Positions 1-13,350 of a stretch of 64,000 bases of DNA are shown in pieces. The position numbers were made by a program, and so were the translations under genes. Below the pieces are notes generated by a model, which worked only from the letters and a program-made list of their open reading frames with translations, did not search any database and had not been told where the DNA came from. Where the stretch lies: NCBI GenBank assembly GCA_905178155.1, contig CAJINV010000005.1, forward strand, positions 922,564 to 986,563, given 5' to 3'. This DNA comes from Amoebophrya sp. A120. Its lineage: Eukaryota; Sar; Dinophyceae; Syndiniales; Amoebophryaceae. Numbering within the stretch: position 1 is the first letter of the stretch; every line of letters begins with the position of its first letter.

Positions 1-840
1 TTCATGCGCTTCATGTCTTCCTCGTATGTGGCCTGGTCTTGCTGAATGTAGAGGAAGTAGTTCATCTTCGGGGTCAGAGTGCCCCACACGCCCTGCGGCT
101 CTTCCTGAATGTACAAATGCTCCTCGTCCCCAACAAATTCGCGGACCTTGATTTTTTTCAGAAGTAAAAACATTTTTTTCTTCATGGAACCCCCGCCCAT
201 TACATGAGAACAATCTGGTGCGTCGTGGCAAATGACAAATTGCGGGAACACTTCTTTCATCTCATGGTGCGAATGAGAATTATTTTTCATTTTGAATGCA
301 AGCGCGTGATAATAGAACACGACGAAAAAAATTGAAATTCACTGTTCTCTGTACCGACAAGTGCATGAAGGAGTTCGGCATGACGGCGGAGATGCAGTAC
401 ACGTCGTCGATGTCCTTCTGGGTCAGTATCCTATGTAAAAACGTCCCCACCCCAGAGTCAAGATGGGGATTTTGCAACGCAAACCTTCAAGTTTTGGGAA
501 CCACGCATGACAAATTGCAGGTTGTAGTGCAGTGCAGTTTAGCAAGGGAAGCCGCATAACAAATCGATCTCCTTATGCTGTTTACAGCATTACAAGTTCC
601 AAAACACGACTGATAGTGATAATGCCCCTCATGGGATCGCGCATTACAAACGCTCTTGTGCTTGCAGATCTGCATCACAACTCTTGGGTGGGGACGTTTT
701 TACTCAGGATAGTCAGCTTTCCGTCCTCTGACAGTGTAAAGGGCTCGGCGTAGTCGACATACCTGCCAGGTGGATGTTCAAAAAAGGATCGATCATCTTC
801 CGTTGAGAAGGAGGATCCAGTTCTTGCGACGTACACTGCA
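1..840 (-). CDS. Unrecognised protein, partial (leaves the left edge)
   Basis: Three exons can be read on the minus strand: about 840-712, 426-355 and 146-1. The first carries ...PPGRYVDYAEPFTL, the second QKDIDDVYCISAVMPN, the third REFVGDEEHLYIQEEPQG and continues off the window. Exons 1 and 2 are separated by an introner-like element (427-711) whose removal with one GTCAG copy gives GKLT-QKDID in frame. Exons 2 and 3 are separated by a canonical GT-AG intron (354-147) joining LS to VREF. The 5' end is unresolved: an upstream in-frame UGA stops the frame near 843, so either a short first exon exists or the start lies in another frame. I do not recognise the family. It ends the block of co-oriented genes at the left side. 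Confidence 0.55.
427..711. mobile_element. Introner-like element, family A
   Basis: The inverted termini read TATCCTATGTAAAAACGTCC and, at the other end, GGGGACGTTTTTACTCAGGATA. The flanks are perfect 5-bp duplications GTCAG at 422-426 and 712-716. It interrupts the left-edge gene. Excision with one duplication restores GKLTQKDID. Confidence 0.85.
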
Positions 841-911
841 TGTCAAATGACAGCGTTCAAACGGGTTTATTAAAGGGAGCTATCTCATGAAAAAAGACGC
901 AAAAGAACTCG

Positions 912-2508
912 CTAGTACTTGATGATGACATCGTTGTCTCCTGCCTCCTTCGGTCCATCGCGCTCCTTGACGGTTATCGTCACGCCCTCTAGTGTATCAA
1001 CTGCAAATACGTCTGTGTCTCCTGGAAAGTTCTACTATTTTGCGAGACTGTAAATGATAAGCGCACTGGAATTGCACGCAGCAAAGCATGACAAGTCTTT
1101 GAGCTGGTGTGTGTTGCGTATTCTCCATGCATGGTAAGACTAGTTTTGCAAGACAGGAAGAAGGACCTTGTTCTCGTGTCCATGCAACACAGCCTTCAGA
1201 ATTATGTCAGACAAGCATCGCAAATCTTGCTATTTTCCGGATCCAGACATATTTGCAGTTCATATGGTGGTTTTGTCGAGGCTGCCTTGCGCGCTGCCGC
1301 CTGGCCCTCGGCATACCTAGAGTGAGGTAGAGCATTTTCGGCATCCAAGTAGAAATTATACTTTCGTATCACGAATCGATTCGCTGGGTCGTGTCAACAT
1401 GCTCATCGACGGATCTGTTCCTAGCGCCAGCCGATTTTTATTATGATTATACATTCTTTCCGCTGTGCAAAGATCATAAGCTTCAAATACAGAATATCCT
1501 CTATTTCCGACATAGTAGAGTAAGTACGCTGCTTTCTTGGCATCCACTTCGGCCTTGTGCGCGCCTTCTTTTGCTGCTTTCTCCGCTTCTGCAGCTTTCC
1601 TGGCTCTCTCCTCTTCCATCATGCGCTCCCTTTTGGCTGCCTCTGCTGCCTCCTGGGCGGCAATGTCAGCGCGCTGTTTTGATAAAAATTACAACCAAAA
1701 ATCTGATTTATTCCTTTATTGTTGCTCCGGACTTATTTGTAGTTCACAGCTACTTACCGGCCCTGTATCGACACACGACGAAGACGATTCACAATATCGA
1801 ACATTTTTCAAGCATGTGATGAAGAGCGAGCGCAGAACAGAAGTCCTCCTCACTTTTAAATGACAAAAAAATCAGTACCATTTCCTCCGCCGTCTTGGAA
1901 AAGACGATGTCGTACTTTTTCCCGGACTTGGACTTTCTCAGGTGTGGGAGCGTCAGGTTGGAAAGCGACAAAAAGGAAAAAGTTTGTGATGCATTGGATC
2001 GCTATACACTGTTGTGAAGCCGCAAACTACGCAGTTTCTATAGCGGAGCAGGACGAATTTCGCAAACGCTTCGAGCGTTGAGTCTATTCTCATTCTATTA
2101 GCGCAATGATGTTGCGCGTAAAATAATTTCCTGTCATGATAGCAAGCAGCAACGATTGCTGACGGCAACCCTTTTGTAGCCCCGTGACCTAACAAGCATT
2201 ACAAGGACCTGTGCAAGACAGTCCCTTCTTGTTTTTGCGTTATGTGCCCTGTAACGGAAGCTGATTTTACCTATTTCCATTTTGGAAATTTTTCCAAGCT
2301 GACACGGTGATATCATGAGCGCCGGTCGGATCAAGGTTTCGTCGACCATTTCCTCGCCGTCAATCATGAGCAGCTTCCACTGCGGTTTCACGCCGGCATA
2401 CGCGGCCTGCGTCCCGTCGATCACGGATACCACCTCGTCCGCCTTCATGTCCAGCCCGTGAACGCCAAAGGCGAACTTTATCCGCACGCAACCCGGCGGC
2501 AGTGCCAT
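912..2508 (-). CDS. Unrecognised protein with possible PDZ-like N-terminus and Ala/Lys/Glu-rich middle
   Basis: The start is the ATG at 2508 (MALPPGCVRIKFAFG). Exons read as 2508-2271, about 1980-1879, 1673-1528, 1316-1265 and 994-912. Exon 1 has a segment (VVSVIDGTQAAYAGVKPQWK then LLMIDGEEM) with the look of a PDZ fold: a hydrophobic strand, an Ala-Gly turn and a second strand. The family call is weak. Exon 3 encodes a charged Ala/Glu/Lys stretch (EEERARKAAEAEKAAKE) likely to form a helix or coiled coil. Introns after exon 2 (GTACTG) and exon 3 (GTACTTAC...CTAG) are GT-AG and keep frame. Exons 4 and 5 are joined across an introner (995-1264), giving ASTKPPLEGVTITVKERDG. The exon 1-2 acceptor is not resolved. 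The stop is TAG at 912-914. Confidence 0.6.
995..1264. mobile_element. Introner-like element, family B (diverged)
   Basis: The termini are TATCAACTGCAAATACGTCT and ...CCAGACATATTTGCAGTTCATA. Flanking 5-mers TAGTG and TGGTG differ by one base. Removal with one flank joins KPP to LEGVTITV in frame in the surrounding gene, which suggests an older insertion. Confidence 0.7.
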
Positions 2509-2608
2509 TTTCGCTCACAGAGCTGGTCGAGATGTGGTTGTACTAGGTTAGGACAAGTACTGTGGGAGGGCGACCCACACTAAATTTCTCGATAGACGTT
2601 CGTTTTAT

Positions 2609-5600
2609 TTATATTGGCCTGTAATTCGTGCTGGCTTCCTGCAGTTCTTTCAAGTGCTTCTCTTGGGGAATGGGGACGTCGTCGAGCAGAGACGTTGGCT
2701 TATGCTCAGATCTACTGTACCATGATAAGCAGGCCTGTGGACAAGGTTCAAATGAAGTCTTGGGCATCAAACTTATCGATTCACTCCGACAAAGTTCCAA
2801 AGCATTTGCAGCACTCTCATTCATTAGGGCGACGATAGAGGACTCTCTACAACTCCCGATCGACTCTTTCACAGAGATGAACCACCGAAAGCAATAACAA
2901 CGGCTGCACCCTCCAGGGTCCGATGGATAAATCGACAAGATGTCAATGTTCTTCCTTGCGTGTAGTACATGTTTGAAACCGATAAGGAAAAGCAGTGGCT
3001 TTCGCTTGTGGTGACGTGAGGCAAGCTCATTTGGTTCTGGTACAAAGGTGTTTCAACCGAAAACTCAAGGTCTCAGCAAGAACGAGTTCTCTAACCGAAA
3101 AAGCTCAGGGGGGAAGCGTTTGTTCCAATTTTTTTCTTAGTACAATATGCACAGAGGATGCAAACACGGTGTAACAAGCATAAGCAAAAAGAGCAGCAAG
3201 CAGACTAGGTGTAAAACCTGAATGGGACAGCCCGAGTGTATCAGATGAGCCTGTGTCGCAATAGAAGGAAACATAGAAACAAAGGCGTCGTAATGTAAAA
3301 GTGTCGTGACGTCGTATGACTAATGTAAATGAAAGTGATACCGTGCGGCTGTACCTACCGCTTATTTCGCGCACGCGATGCTGGGGCAAATTTCTTTTGC
3401 TGCGTGTTTTCCTGCAGCAGACCGCTGTTTCTTATCATCCCGTTGCCGGCAGTTGAGGAGGCTTGTGCATAGTTGTTTTTAATGCTTCTGCTTTGCGGCT
3501 GCAGTCTTGTGCACGTCGAGGCAACGTAGCTTTTCTTGTTTCCCGTGGTTGGAGGTCTCTGCAATTGTGGAGGAGGTCTAGTGCTGTTGTTCAAGTCGTG
3601 CAACGACTGTTGTTGTTGTATCTTCGTGGCGCCAAATTTATTACTTGTAGGTGTACTTCTATTACCCTGCTGCGGCCGTAATCCTTTTACCGGTGCTGTT
3701 GTGGGTCGTTGGGTAATTTCTTGTTCCGGGTAAAAAGCCGCTGGTAAAACTACTGCAGATGCTCCTGCCTCTGTAGAAGTTGTTCCTTGTCTAATATTTG
3801 CAGCGTCGTGTACAAGATCCACGTTCACACCACGAATCGCGTCGGTGGCGTGTCTGATTTTCATCATCCTACTGGACCCGGTTCCGGTCGCAGCAGCTCG
3901 CCCCCGTGGCTCTTTCAAATATCCAAAAAAAAAAAAGTGCTACAGTTACTTACGCATTTGTTGGAACTTCAGCGACACAAAGAAGCTCAGCAAGAATAAA
4001 GAGAAGACTTGCAATGCAGAGATGATAAGGCAAAACACGTATGGAGCAAGTAGACTCGCAAGCATTTCGCGCAAAACCAAGGCGATCTGTCTTGCTTGGC
4101 CCGCAACACAAGGGGTAACTGTAACCCTTTTTCTCTTTGCATATCAAACCGAAGAAGACCAGTAGCCGCTTTCGTTCCGCTTCCGGAATCGTCCCGCCTG
4201 GGTACTGCTTTTCGTATCCTGTGTAAAAACGTCCACACCCTAGAGTCAATTTTGCAACACAAATCCAGAAATTTTGACAGTCACGCACGACAAGCTTCTC
4301 TCTGTAGTGCAGTGCAGGCTGGCCAGGATTATACCGGCGCCACGAATCCATCTGCTTATCCTGTTTACAGCATTAGAAATGCCAACACACGTCGACTAGA
4401 AATGCGATGCCTCTCATGCGGATGCGCATGACATCGTCAAATCGGTTCCAGTAGATGCAATAAATCTGCCATGACAGACAACTCTGGGGTCGTGCGGGCC
4501 CCGTTTTTCCGCAGGATATTTCGAACTTCCACATGATGTCGTCGTTCGCCATCACCTCTTTTTCGGTTCTCGCAAGCGTCTTTGCGTACTCCTCGTACTT
4601 GACCGCACGGTCGAAGAGTTTTCTGCGTTCGATCTCCTTCAACCGCTGGGTTATGGAAATGTTGCGTCAGGTCTTCTATTGGCTTCCATGCTCATGCTTG
4701 CGTGTCCTGCATACAAAAAAGAGCGCTCTGCTTCGTGGTCGTGTCGTAGAACAAGAGCTTGCACGTTGCATAACATACGATCGATGCAACAGATATTGAA
4801 TTTTCATCCAGTAAAAATGTCGACTTCTATTTTCCACGGCCTGACGCATTCTTCCCATATGCTCATGGTCGAACTTGCTGCCTCTCTGCTCCCTTATCCT
4901 GCGGGCGAGTCGACACCTGGGAGATTTGTCATTGGCTTCTACTTCACGGTTGATCATGTACACAATGGCTAGATAAAACTCAATATACAATATGCTATCG
5001 CATCTCAGATCGACAGTGGAATACAAAGAGAGAAAAACCATAACCATAGCATGCCTTTATCAAGAAAAGTACCGTCGTATCGAGTGTGCGTCTTTTTCCT
5101 CTACTTGATCCGGCGGCTCTTCCCAGATCTCTTTTTCCCTGCAGCCTGGCGGAAGAAACTGCGGCGGGTCGTAGTGTATGCTATCATTGTTATCCTGTGT
5201 GAATAACAAACCGAGGCCTGCTGTCAATGATCGTGAGCAGTAGTACAGCGTCACATATCTCTGTTCCTTTCATCGCTCGTAAAATGCAGCGGATGAACGG
5301 AAAACTGAAAAGCTGCACCAGGCACCTCCTACATATTGCAATTATTGTCGTTGGCTATAAGATGATTTGCATGCCAAGTCTCAAGAGCTGGGCGACACGT
5401 TTGGATTTCACGAAGGATAGTTGTCTACCCGGTTGAAAGCCCAAAAAATCACTATGGTCCGCTGTCCTGTGTAAAAACGTACCCACACTACAATTGTCAG
5501 TTGACGAGCAGAGTTGCATGCCCCCGCCCAGGAGGTATTTGTATTTTCTCATCGTGCTGGGAAAAAATCTGACATGAGCTGATTTGTCGTGCGTCTGGAC

Positions 5601-6440
5601 TAAATACAACGGGGCATAGGACTAAACTGCATACGCAAACATGTGGTCAACGAGACTCGCGAACCTTCTAGATTTCTCTCACAGAGTTGCCATCTCGCCT
5701 ATGGAGTAATATGGGTATCAGTTTTTCTGCGGGATAACGGCCCGCTGCTGGCCTCCTCTAGGCGCTGATCCGGACGCAGAAGCCGGCCAGAGATATGGAA
5801 TTAAAAAGATGAAGACCCCACATTTATTGTACCCCCGTTGGTGAAAGGTGCATTACCGTCGTGATCCCTCGTCCCATGCAAGAGAGCGACTTGCAAACCG
5901 CACTTTACAATTCTAAATTCGTCTTGCCAGCAGTAACTGTGGTGAGCTCCTTCTCCATTCCTAGGGTCAATTTCTCTATGCACTTCAAGTTCTTTGGGGG
6001 TACAAAGTGAGAGCGGCATACAACTATTGACTCTTTTCATAGTCGCCCGTGTAGAAACAAAACCCTGTTCATTTTTTGATCGGCACAATTCTTTTGTTTT
6101 TGGATTTGGATGAATCAATGGTCGGAAAGAAATAAAGCAAAAAATTGTCCGGTTGAATTCGAACCTGTATCATGTCTCTACTCTTACTTTTTAGCAGCGA
6201 AGGATAAAACATTTTTTGAACTTCTCCATCCTGCAGGATGATACCTCTCCCATCCCACGGCACCCCGTCTGAAAAGATGCTATCGTACTGCGACTCTATG
6301 ATGTCTTCAAAATCCAGGTAGAGCTGCTCCACGCGCATCATCTGTGGGCGGCACAACGTGCCCCGGGTTCCCATGAAACGAACGAACCGCACATTAGACG
6401 GGCGGCGAGGGATGAACTCCCGTTTGGGGGGGTGCGGCAT
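2609..6440 (-). CDS. Unrecognised multi-exon protein
   Basis: The start is the ATG at 6440 (MPHPPKREFIPRRPSNVRF). Readable exons: 6440 to about 6200 (YLDFEDIIESQYDSIFSDGV); about 5790-5737 (RLLRPDQRLEEASSGP); 5457-5420 (SIVIFWAFNRVDN); 5185-5080 (DSIHYDPPQFLPPG...SIRR); about 4940-4815 (CRLARRIREQRGSKFDHEH); about 4645-4519 (RLKEIERRKLFDRAVKYEEY...); 4214 to about 4165 (KQYPGGTIPEAERKRLLVFF); about 3914-3358 (EPRGRAAATGTGSS..., Gln/Pro/Asn-rich); and about 2721-2609 (SEHKPTSLLDDVPIPQEKHL...NYRPI stop). Three introns are introners and several are GT-AG, among them FF-EP (GTTTGATATG...AAAG) and NKR-SEHK (GTAGGTACAG...CAGTAG). The early and last joins are the least certain. The charged helical middle suggests a structural or axonemal-type protein, but I cannot name it. 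Confidence 0.5.
4215..4518. mobile_element. Introner-like element, family A
   Basis: The left end is TATCCTGTGTAAAAACGTCC and the right end finishes CCGTTTTTCCGCAGGATA. Flanking TTTCG copies at 4210-4214 and 4519-4523 are identical. Excision joins MWKFE to KQYPGGTIPEAERK in frame. Confidence 0.85.
5191..5419. mobile_element. Introner-like element, family F
   Basis: It begins TATCCTGTGTGAATAACAAA and ends ACGAAGGATA. Flanks ATTGT and GTTGT differ at one base. Excision joins WAFNRVDN to DSIHYDPP in frame. The termini resemble family A but the GC-rich second block is missing. Confidence 0.65.
5463..5736. mobile_element. Probable introner-like element, family A (degraded ends)
   Basis: The left end TGTCCTGTGTAAAAACGTAC and right end GTTTTTCTGCGGGATA match family A. 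The flanking 5-mers (TCCGC and ACGGC) match at only three positions, so the insertion is old or the border is shifted. Excision can join SSGP to SIVIFWAFNRV. Confidence 0.55.
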
Positions 6441-7815
6441 AAGCGAGCAGAACCAGTTAAAGTAAGCGAATGTAAAACTTTAATTTCTACCACGGATGGT
6501 CAATATTAGCTGCGGATTTTTTCCTGTGAAATTTGCTCAACATGTGTTGATGATATCACGATCTAGCAAGTAGATGTCGGTGGAAAACAAACACTACTGT
6601 AAAATTCCATTTCTAATTTAAGACAGGTACTAGAAATGTTCGTACTAGTACAAAAAACCGGTATCATTATCCTTATTGGCATATTCTCGTCACAACATCT
6701 TCACTACCGTACCACCGGTTCTAAGACACCGAGAACCGACCCGCCTCGTGGCCAGGTCCTCTACAAAAAAAAACTCCTATGATAGTTCGTTGTAAGTACC
6801 ATATTTCTTCGACGACACTACAACTTATCCAGATGTGAAAAGGAAGAAGATGAGGTCTGTCGAGGGGCTCCGTGCAACAAGACGAGTAATTTGAACTACT
6901 AGTACAGGCCAACGATAGCTTCCTCCCCCGAAAAATCTCCTCGTGACCAATCGAAGAATGAGTACTAACCCGTAGAAAGAAATAACGACGTGCACCAAAC
7001 CGACAGGGGAAACAACAAGCAGAGTATGAGCACACTGCGATGAAAAATAATGCCAACTGGTAAAACTCCCCGCACGAAAGCCCGAGCGAAAATGACCCTG
7101 CAGAGAACTACGAGTACGACGAGAAGGAACAATTGATTACTAAGTATTGACACCGAGATCATGTTCCTGGCGACATAGACGCTCACGACTTTTCTGAAGA
7201 TCTAGACTTTGTGATGATCCGTTCAAAGCGAACCAGGATACGCAGACCGGTGTCGAGAAGATGAAACATCCAACGAACAAACCGCCCTGACCCAAGATCA
7301 AATCGACCAAAATTCATTTCCGAGGGAAGCAGGAACAATCTCACACCAAGCCTTTGTGTTGCTGCACACCGACGGTGGCCCTCATACAGATACTCTTCGC
7401 ATGGTCTCTTTCAACTACCTGGGACTACAGCGGTGCTCAACCGTGCTGGTCCTCCCATCACAGGAGTGATTTGCAAGTCGGGTGTCTGGATATTTGTAGA
7501 AACCGGCAGAGTCGCGTTCACAGTGGCTGCATCGCGAAGAGAAAGGTCTATCACAATGTGGACTGCAAGAAAAACTGGAGCAAGGCGATTTGCTGACTCG
7601 TGGAGTTCTTTCTCCAGCGAAATTATCTAGTCTAGAGACCAGTTGTAGAAAAAGTTTTTACAGTAGAACTTTGTAGTCGTGGATAGTCACTGGAATTTTT
7701 ATGAACCTCGCGTCCGAGGAGATGAACAACGAGTACGAGCCTCTCGCTTCGCTTGTGAATAATTGAAGTGAGCTGACAAAAGTGAGTACGCGAGTCGGAA
7801 GTAGAGCCGCTTCAT
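6441..7815. other. Intergenic, no feature recognised
   Basis: 1.4 kb between the start of the 2609-6440 gene and the stop of GALE. Short open frames on both strands have no coding look (uneven composition, no recognisable motif). I see no RNA gene, terminator or repeat I can name. Confidence 0.5.
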
Positions 7816-9532
<1,717 letters not shown>

Positions 9533-10503
9533 CTTCTTTCTTTTCGTACAAGGACAATTCAGACAGGTGGCACAGGTCGTATCCAATCGTGAGCGGCGCA
9601 CTTGTGCTAGAGAGCGAACTATTTTTTCCTCGTAGGAAGAAGAACAAGGACCAGGAAGATTTCAAAAGACAAAATACAGCCGTAGAATTAGTTACAGTTC
9701 TTCTTTATTTCGCGTGCTTGCAGATGGCAGTGCAGTGTTTGTTGTTGTTGAACAGGCGAGGCTAGTGCTCGAGCTGCAGCTGATGTAGCATTTGCGTCAA
9801 GATGTTCTTTTATCGCGACAAGCAACGACTTACTCGTGATATTTTTGTCTTTGTGAGAATACAGGAATTGAATTCTTTCCATTGGATGCCATTACGTGTC
9901 AATACACCGAAGTCGATCCCTACAGAGTTCTCTGATGCTGATACATGTTTTAGTTTTACCAGTACTTACTAACCAATACAACGCGGACCTAAAGCTCTAG
10001 ACCGACAATTTTTCGAATCAACCTCCTGCTGCTTGCACCGATTTCATCTAGGATATTCATCCTGATCTTCCTCTATTTTCCGCGCATAGCGAACCGAACT
10101 GGACCCTAGAACCTGCAAGATATGTTGTCGCGACCGATCAATTGGACCAACAATGAATGCCGACGCAGAAATCAACTTTACGTTTACCGCAGAAGATCAT
10201 AGCAGACATTCTTCATTCAGAAAAATGCCTCAGATTCATGGTGAAGGGAGGACGATCACCGACATGATCTGCGGAGAGGTAGCACGCTCGTACTTGTTCA
10301 CAATGTGCACGAAAAGGAAAAGGCTCCTTCCGCTCTGCTGCGCAACTACGAGCCAACTTTTTCATTGCCCGAACGCGGACTACAGTTTTTACAAGCCTAA
10401 CGCGATTTCGACCTTGATGAAGCTGTTGCTGTTCTTTTAACGTGTCTTACTACTAGTCTTTTCATTCTTTGGGATTGTGAGGCAGAAATACTGAAGTAAC
10501 AGC
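9533..10503. other. Intergenic, no feature recognised
   Basis: About 970 bp between GALE and the membrane-protein gene. A 95-codon open frame on the plus strand (10153-10440) has no conserved motif and is antisense to the gene block, so I do not call it. Nothing else is identifiable. Confidence 0.45.
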
Positions 10504-13350
10504 TCAAGATGCTGACTCCGGTGCAGGCGTTAGAGCAGGCGGCGCGGCACCCGTTGTACGAGTCGTGTTCCACGCCGAGTTGTTCACCATCTGTAAACCT
10601 CTCCTGCCGTGAAAACGAACCTCGTCCAGGTTGATATTCCGATATGTTTCAGCGTTGTTATTTCTGCGCTTAATCTCTTCAAGTTTTGCGAAGTGGGCCA
10701 TCTTCTCAGCGAATTCGCCTTCGCGGATGGCCACTTTTTCACGGTCGACCAGGGTGGACAGAGTGGGTTTTTTGCCGGGCCGTGTCGAGGGACGAAACGT
10801 CTGCTGCAACAATTTTGCGTTGTGCGGATTCAATTTTAGCTCCGTAGCCAAGTCCTGGTACGCAAAAATGCGAAGAGATGGGCCCGTGTTCGCAGTGAAT
10901 GTTTCGAAGGCGGCTGCGGGCCAGGCGGCAAAGTCGAAATACGACAAACGAGTCATCTTTTCTCGCTCTTCCCGCGTCTCCCCGCGAAGGTACAGCTTTT
11001 CCGGGGGCACAAAATCCAGCATGCGATGGAAAGTGACGGGGGCAAGAAACTCGTCGACCCAATTCGTGCAAGAGGTGTTGTTAGCTCGCAGAAAGCAGCC
11101 GGAACTCAGATCGTGGAGGCGAGAGTAGGCGCTGAGCAGCGGCAGGGCAAACAAACAGTACATAAAAAGGATTTCGAAACTGAAAGTCGCCCGGGCCATC
11201 CGTTTTTTTGTCCGCAGCCGCACCTTCAGTGTCCGGAGCAGAGACAAACCCCGGACAACATCCTTCGCTGGTGCACCTGGTGCATCCAAGACAGAAAGCA
11301 GAAACATACAAGACAAGAAGAGAAACCCCAGCACCCAAGCGGCGACCAGCACTACCAGACGCACGTAAGCCCACCGATTCCAGGGGATGGGCTCCGCTTC
11401 GTAATCGATGCAGCCGCCGTGCCAGGCATGGGGCTCCATAAAATCCAGACCGCCGAACGAAGAGGCATCTTGCGCATCAGTGGACCAGAAGTCGAAATTG
11501 GTAGGCACCCGCGAATTAAAAATCACGAGCAAGTAGCTGAGCGGCACGTTTTCGCCCCAGAAGAGTTGCACCGATTCGAAGATCAGGAGCGTCACTGAGC
11601 CCAAAAATGCACCTACTCCATGCAGAATGGTGAGAAGCGTTGCGCGTGCAACCTTGAGTTTTGCGACCTCATCGGTGGTCGAAGGCAAAACGGCCACACT
11701 AACGAAGCAGAAAATCGGAAACACGTGCCAGACTGCCCGAGCGGACACTTCCTTCCAGTTTTGCATGCGCGGGAGCCCCGGGTTGCCCTGCAAAAGCGCA
11801 TCCACGTCTCGCCACTTGCACCACGCCGGGTAGGCCTCGAATGAAGGCACCGCTAACAAGGAGCTCATCATGTACAGCACCACACAGAGCGTGAAAATGA
11901 GCCCCTCTGCGGAATCGCGCCGCTGACACACGCAAGAGAGGGTCCCAGCCTGCGCGAAATCATTTGGAAGCGGGTCGTCTGAATCCTCCTGCCCCTCGTC
12001 CGTCTTGTCACCTGCTTCGGACTCGGCATGCTTGGCTAGAAGCTGTTCCTGCTCACGCCCCTGGTTTGTCCCGTCCTCTCCTCCAGCACCACCATCAGAA
12101 ACTTCACTAGCAATCGCAAGCAACGATCCACTCTCGGATCCCTGCAGCTGCGTCGTCCCTTCTGTCCCGGCGCGCAGGTGGTCCTCTGCCGGGTGAATTT
12201 CGGAGGATTGCCCGCGACTGCGATTACTTGCTTGGCCCCGCGAAAAGTACCGACGGCGCGTTTCTACACTAGCGAACATTACCAAGTACCACGGCGCGGC
12301 GGAAGCAATCCAGACGAATATGTATCCGAACGAGAGCAGTACAAACGTGATCTGCTGGTTGCTCCGCGCCGTGCCGATGAACACCCACAGAAGAAATCGA
12401 AGCATGTGATACACAGCGGCCCCGCCCCAGCGAAGTCGCTGGAACGAACGCCACGTCTCGTCCTCAAAAGACTCCGCTCTTGCTTTCAGCGCCGCATTCT
12501 CCCGGGAAAGCCTCGCGATCTCCTCCCGGTTCTGAAGGTCCTGCCCAGCCATTTCCTTCCTCACCTCTTCCTTCAACTCTCGCCTCAAGTCTTGCAGCAT
12601 CAAACCACGCAACTCTCGCTTCATCGCCTCGAAGGAAGGGTCGTCGTTCCCCATGGTCTTCATCGCTCCATCTGGCGCACGAGAAAAAGAAGCGCGCTCC
12701 GCCTCAGCCACCACATCGCCTTCTTCCTCCAGAAGTGATCGAGTACTGCTGGCGGTGCTCTCCGGCGGATGATCGCCATCTGGTGGTGGAACATCAAGCT
12801 GGCCACTTCCCAGAGCAGTCGCAAGCGCTGCTGCGCCGGTCGTCTTCGCCGCGAAAGACGAAGGAGATGATCGCTCACTGCTCTTCGTTTTTTCTCGTCC
12901 ACCACCTGCGGGGGCCAACATGGAGGCAGCCTCATGAGCCGCACCAATGACGCTTTCATCCTCCTCTGCGTCTGCTTCGTCGCTCGGTGAAGAGAAGTTG
13001 AACTCGGCGTCTTGGCCAAGGGCGACGTGCTCAGCCTGTGGCGATGCTGGGACATCGAGGAGATCCTGATCTTTTCTACTTCTGCTCGTGGCGGCTAGCT
13101 CTCCCGACGCTGAGCTCGGACCGGCATCACCGTGGGAAGGCGCCCCTGGTATCTCGCTCTCTTGCAGCAGTGAAGCGTTGGGCTTTCCATTCTGCGAAGA
13201 GGTATGCGCGGCTCCTCCGTTGCTCAAACTACCCTCCAAGTCCAATCCGAACGCTGGAGCGCAAAATAACAAAACTGCTTGCTGCGCCGCCAAAGTGCAA
13301 GAACCTGCGCGACCGAGGTCAAAGAACCGCAGCAAGAAGCGCGCGACCAT
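10504..13350 (-). CDS. Unrecognised multi-pass membrane protein, 948 aa
   Basis: A single uninterrupted reading frame. Residues 1 to about 36 (MVARFLLRFFDLGRAG..., then LLFCAPAFGLDLEG) look like a signal sequence or signal anchor. Residues about 40-250 are acidic, Ser/Ala/Gly-rich and probably disordered. A charged coiled coil follows at about 255-300 (RRELKEEVRKEMAGQ, REEIARLSRENAALKAR). The C-terminal two thirds contains several hydrophobic segments: FLLWVFIG, FVLLSFGYIFVWIASA, LIFTLCVVLYMMSSLLAV, LLTILHGVGAFLGSVTLLIF, VRLVVLVAAWVLGFLFLSC and FSFEILFMYCLFALPLLSA. A hydrophilic acidic loop separates the second and third. The tail is basic. I do not recognise the family; a channel or transporter is possible but unsupported. 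The lack of introns contrasts with its neighbours. Confidence 0.75.
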   Translation of the reverse strand: MVARFLLRFFDLGRAGSCTLAAQQAVLLFCAPAFGLDLEGSLSNGGAAHTSSQNGKPNASLLQESEIPGAPSHGDAGPSSASGELAATSRSRKDQDLLDVPASPQAEHVALGQDAEFNFSSPSDEADAEEDESVIGAAHEAASMLAPAGGGREKTKSSERSSPSSFAAKTTGAAALATALGSGQLDVPPPDGDHPPESTASSTRSLLEEEGDVVAEAERASFSRAPDGAMKTMGNDDPSFEAMKRELRGLMLQDLRRELKEEVRKEMAGQDLQNREEIARLSRENAALKARAESFEDETWRSFQRLRWGGAAVYHMLRFLLWVFIGTARSNQQITFVLLSFGYIFVWIASAAPWYLVMFASVETRRRYFSRGQASNRSRGQSSEIHPAEDHLRAGTEGTTQLQGSESGSLLAIASEVSDGGAGGEDGTNQGREQEQLLAKHAESEAGDKTDEGQEDSDDPLPNDFAQAGTLSCVCQRRDSAEGLIFTLCVVLYMMSSLLAVPSFEAYPAWCKWRDVDALLQGNPGLPRMQNWKEVSARAVWHVFPIFCFVSVAVLPSTTDEVAKLKVARATLLTILHGVGAFLGSVTLLIFESVQLFWGENVPLSYLLVIFNSRVPTNFDFWSTDAQDASSFGGLDFMEPHAWHGGCIDYEAEPIPWNRWAYVRLVVLVAAWVLGFLFLSCMFLLSVLDAPGAPAKDVVRGLSLLRTLKVRLRTKKRMARATFSFEILFMYCLFALPLLSAYSRLHDLSSGCFLRANNTSCTNWVDEFLAPVTFHRMLDFVPPEKLYLRGETREEREKMTRLSYFDFAAWPAAAFETFTANTGPSLRIFAYQDLATELKLNPHNAKLLQQTFRPSTRPGKKPTLSTLVDREKVAIREGEFAEKMAHFAKLEEIKRRNNNAETYRNINLDEVRFHGRRGLQMVNNSAWNTTRTTGAAPPALTPAPESAS

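Noticed and set aside
6150-6172. GGTTCGAATTC word resembling a tRNA T-arm
   Set aside because: The five-base stem does not pair and no anticodon or acceptor arm is present; it lies at the edge of coding sequence.
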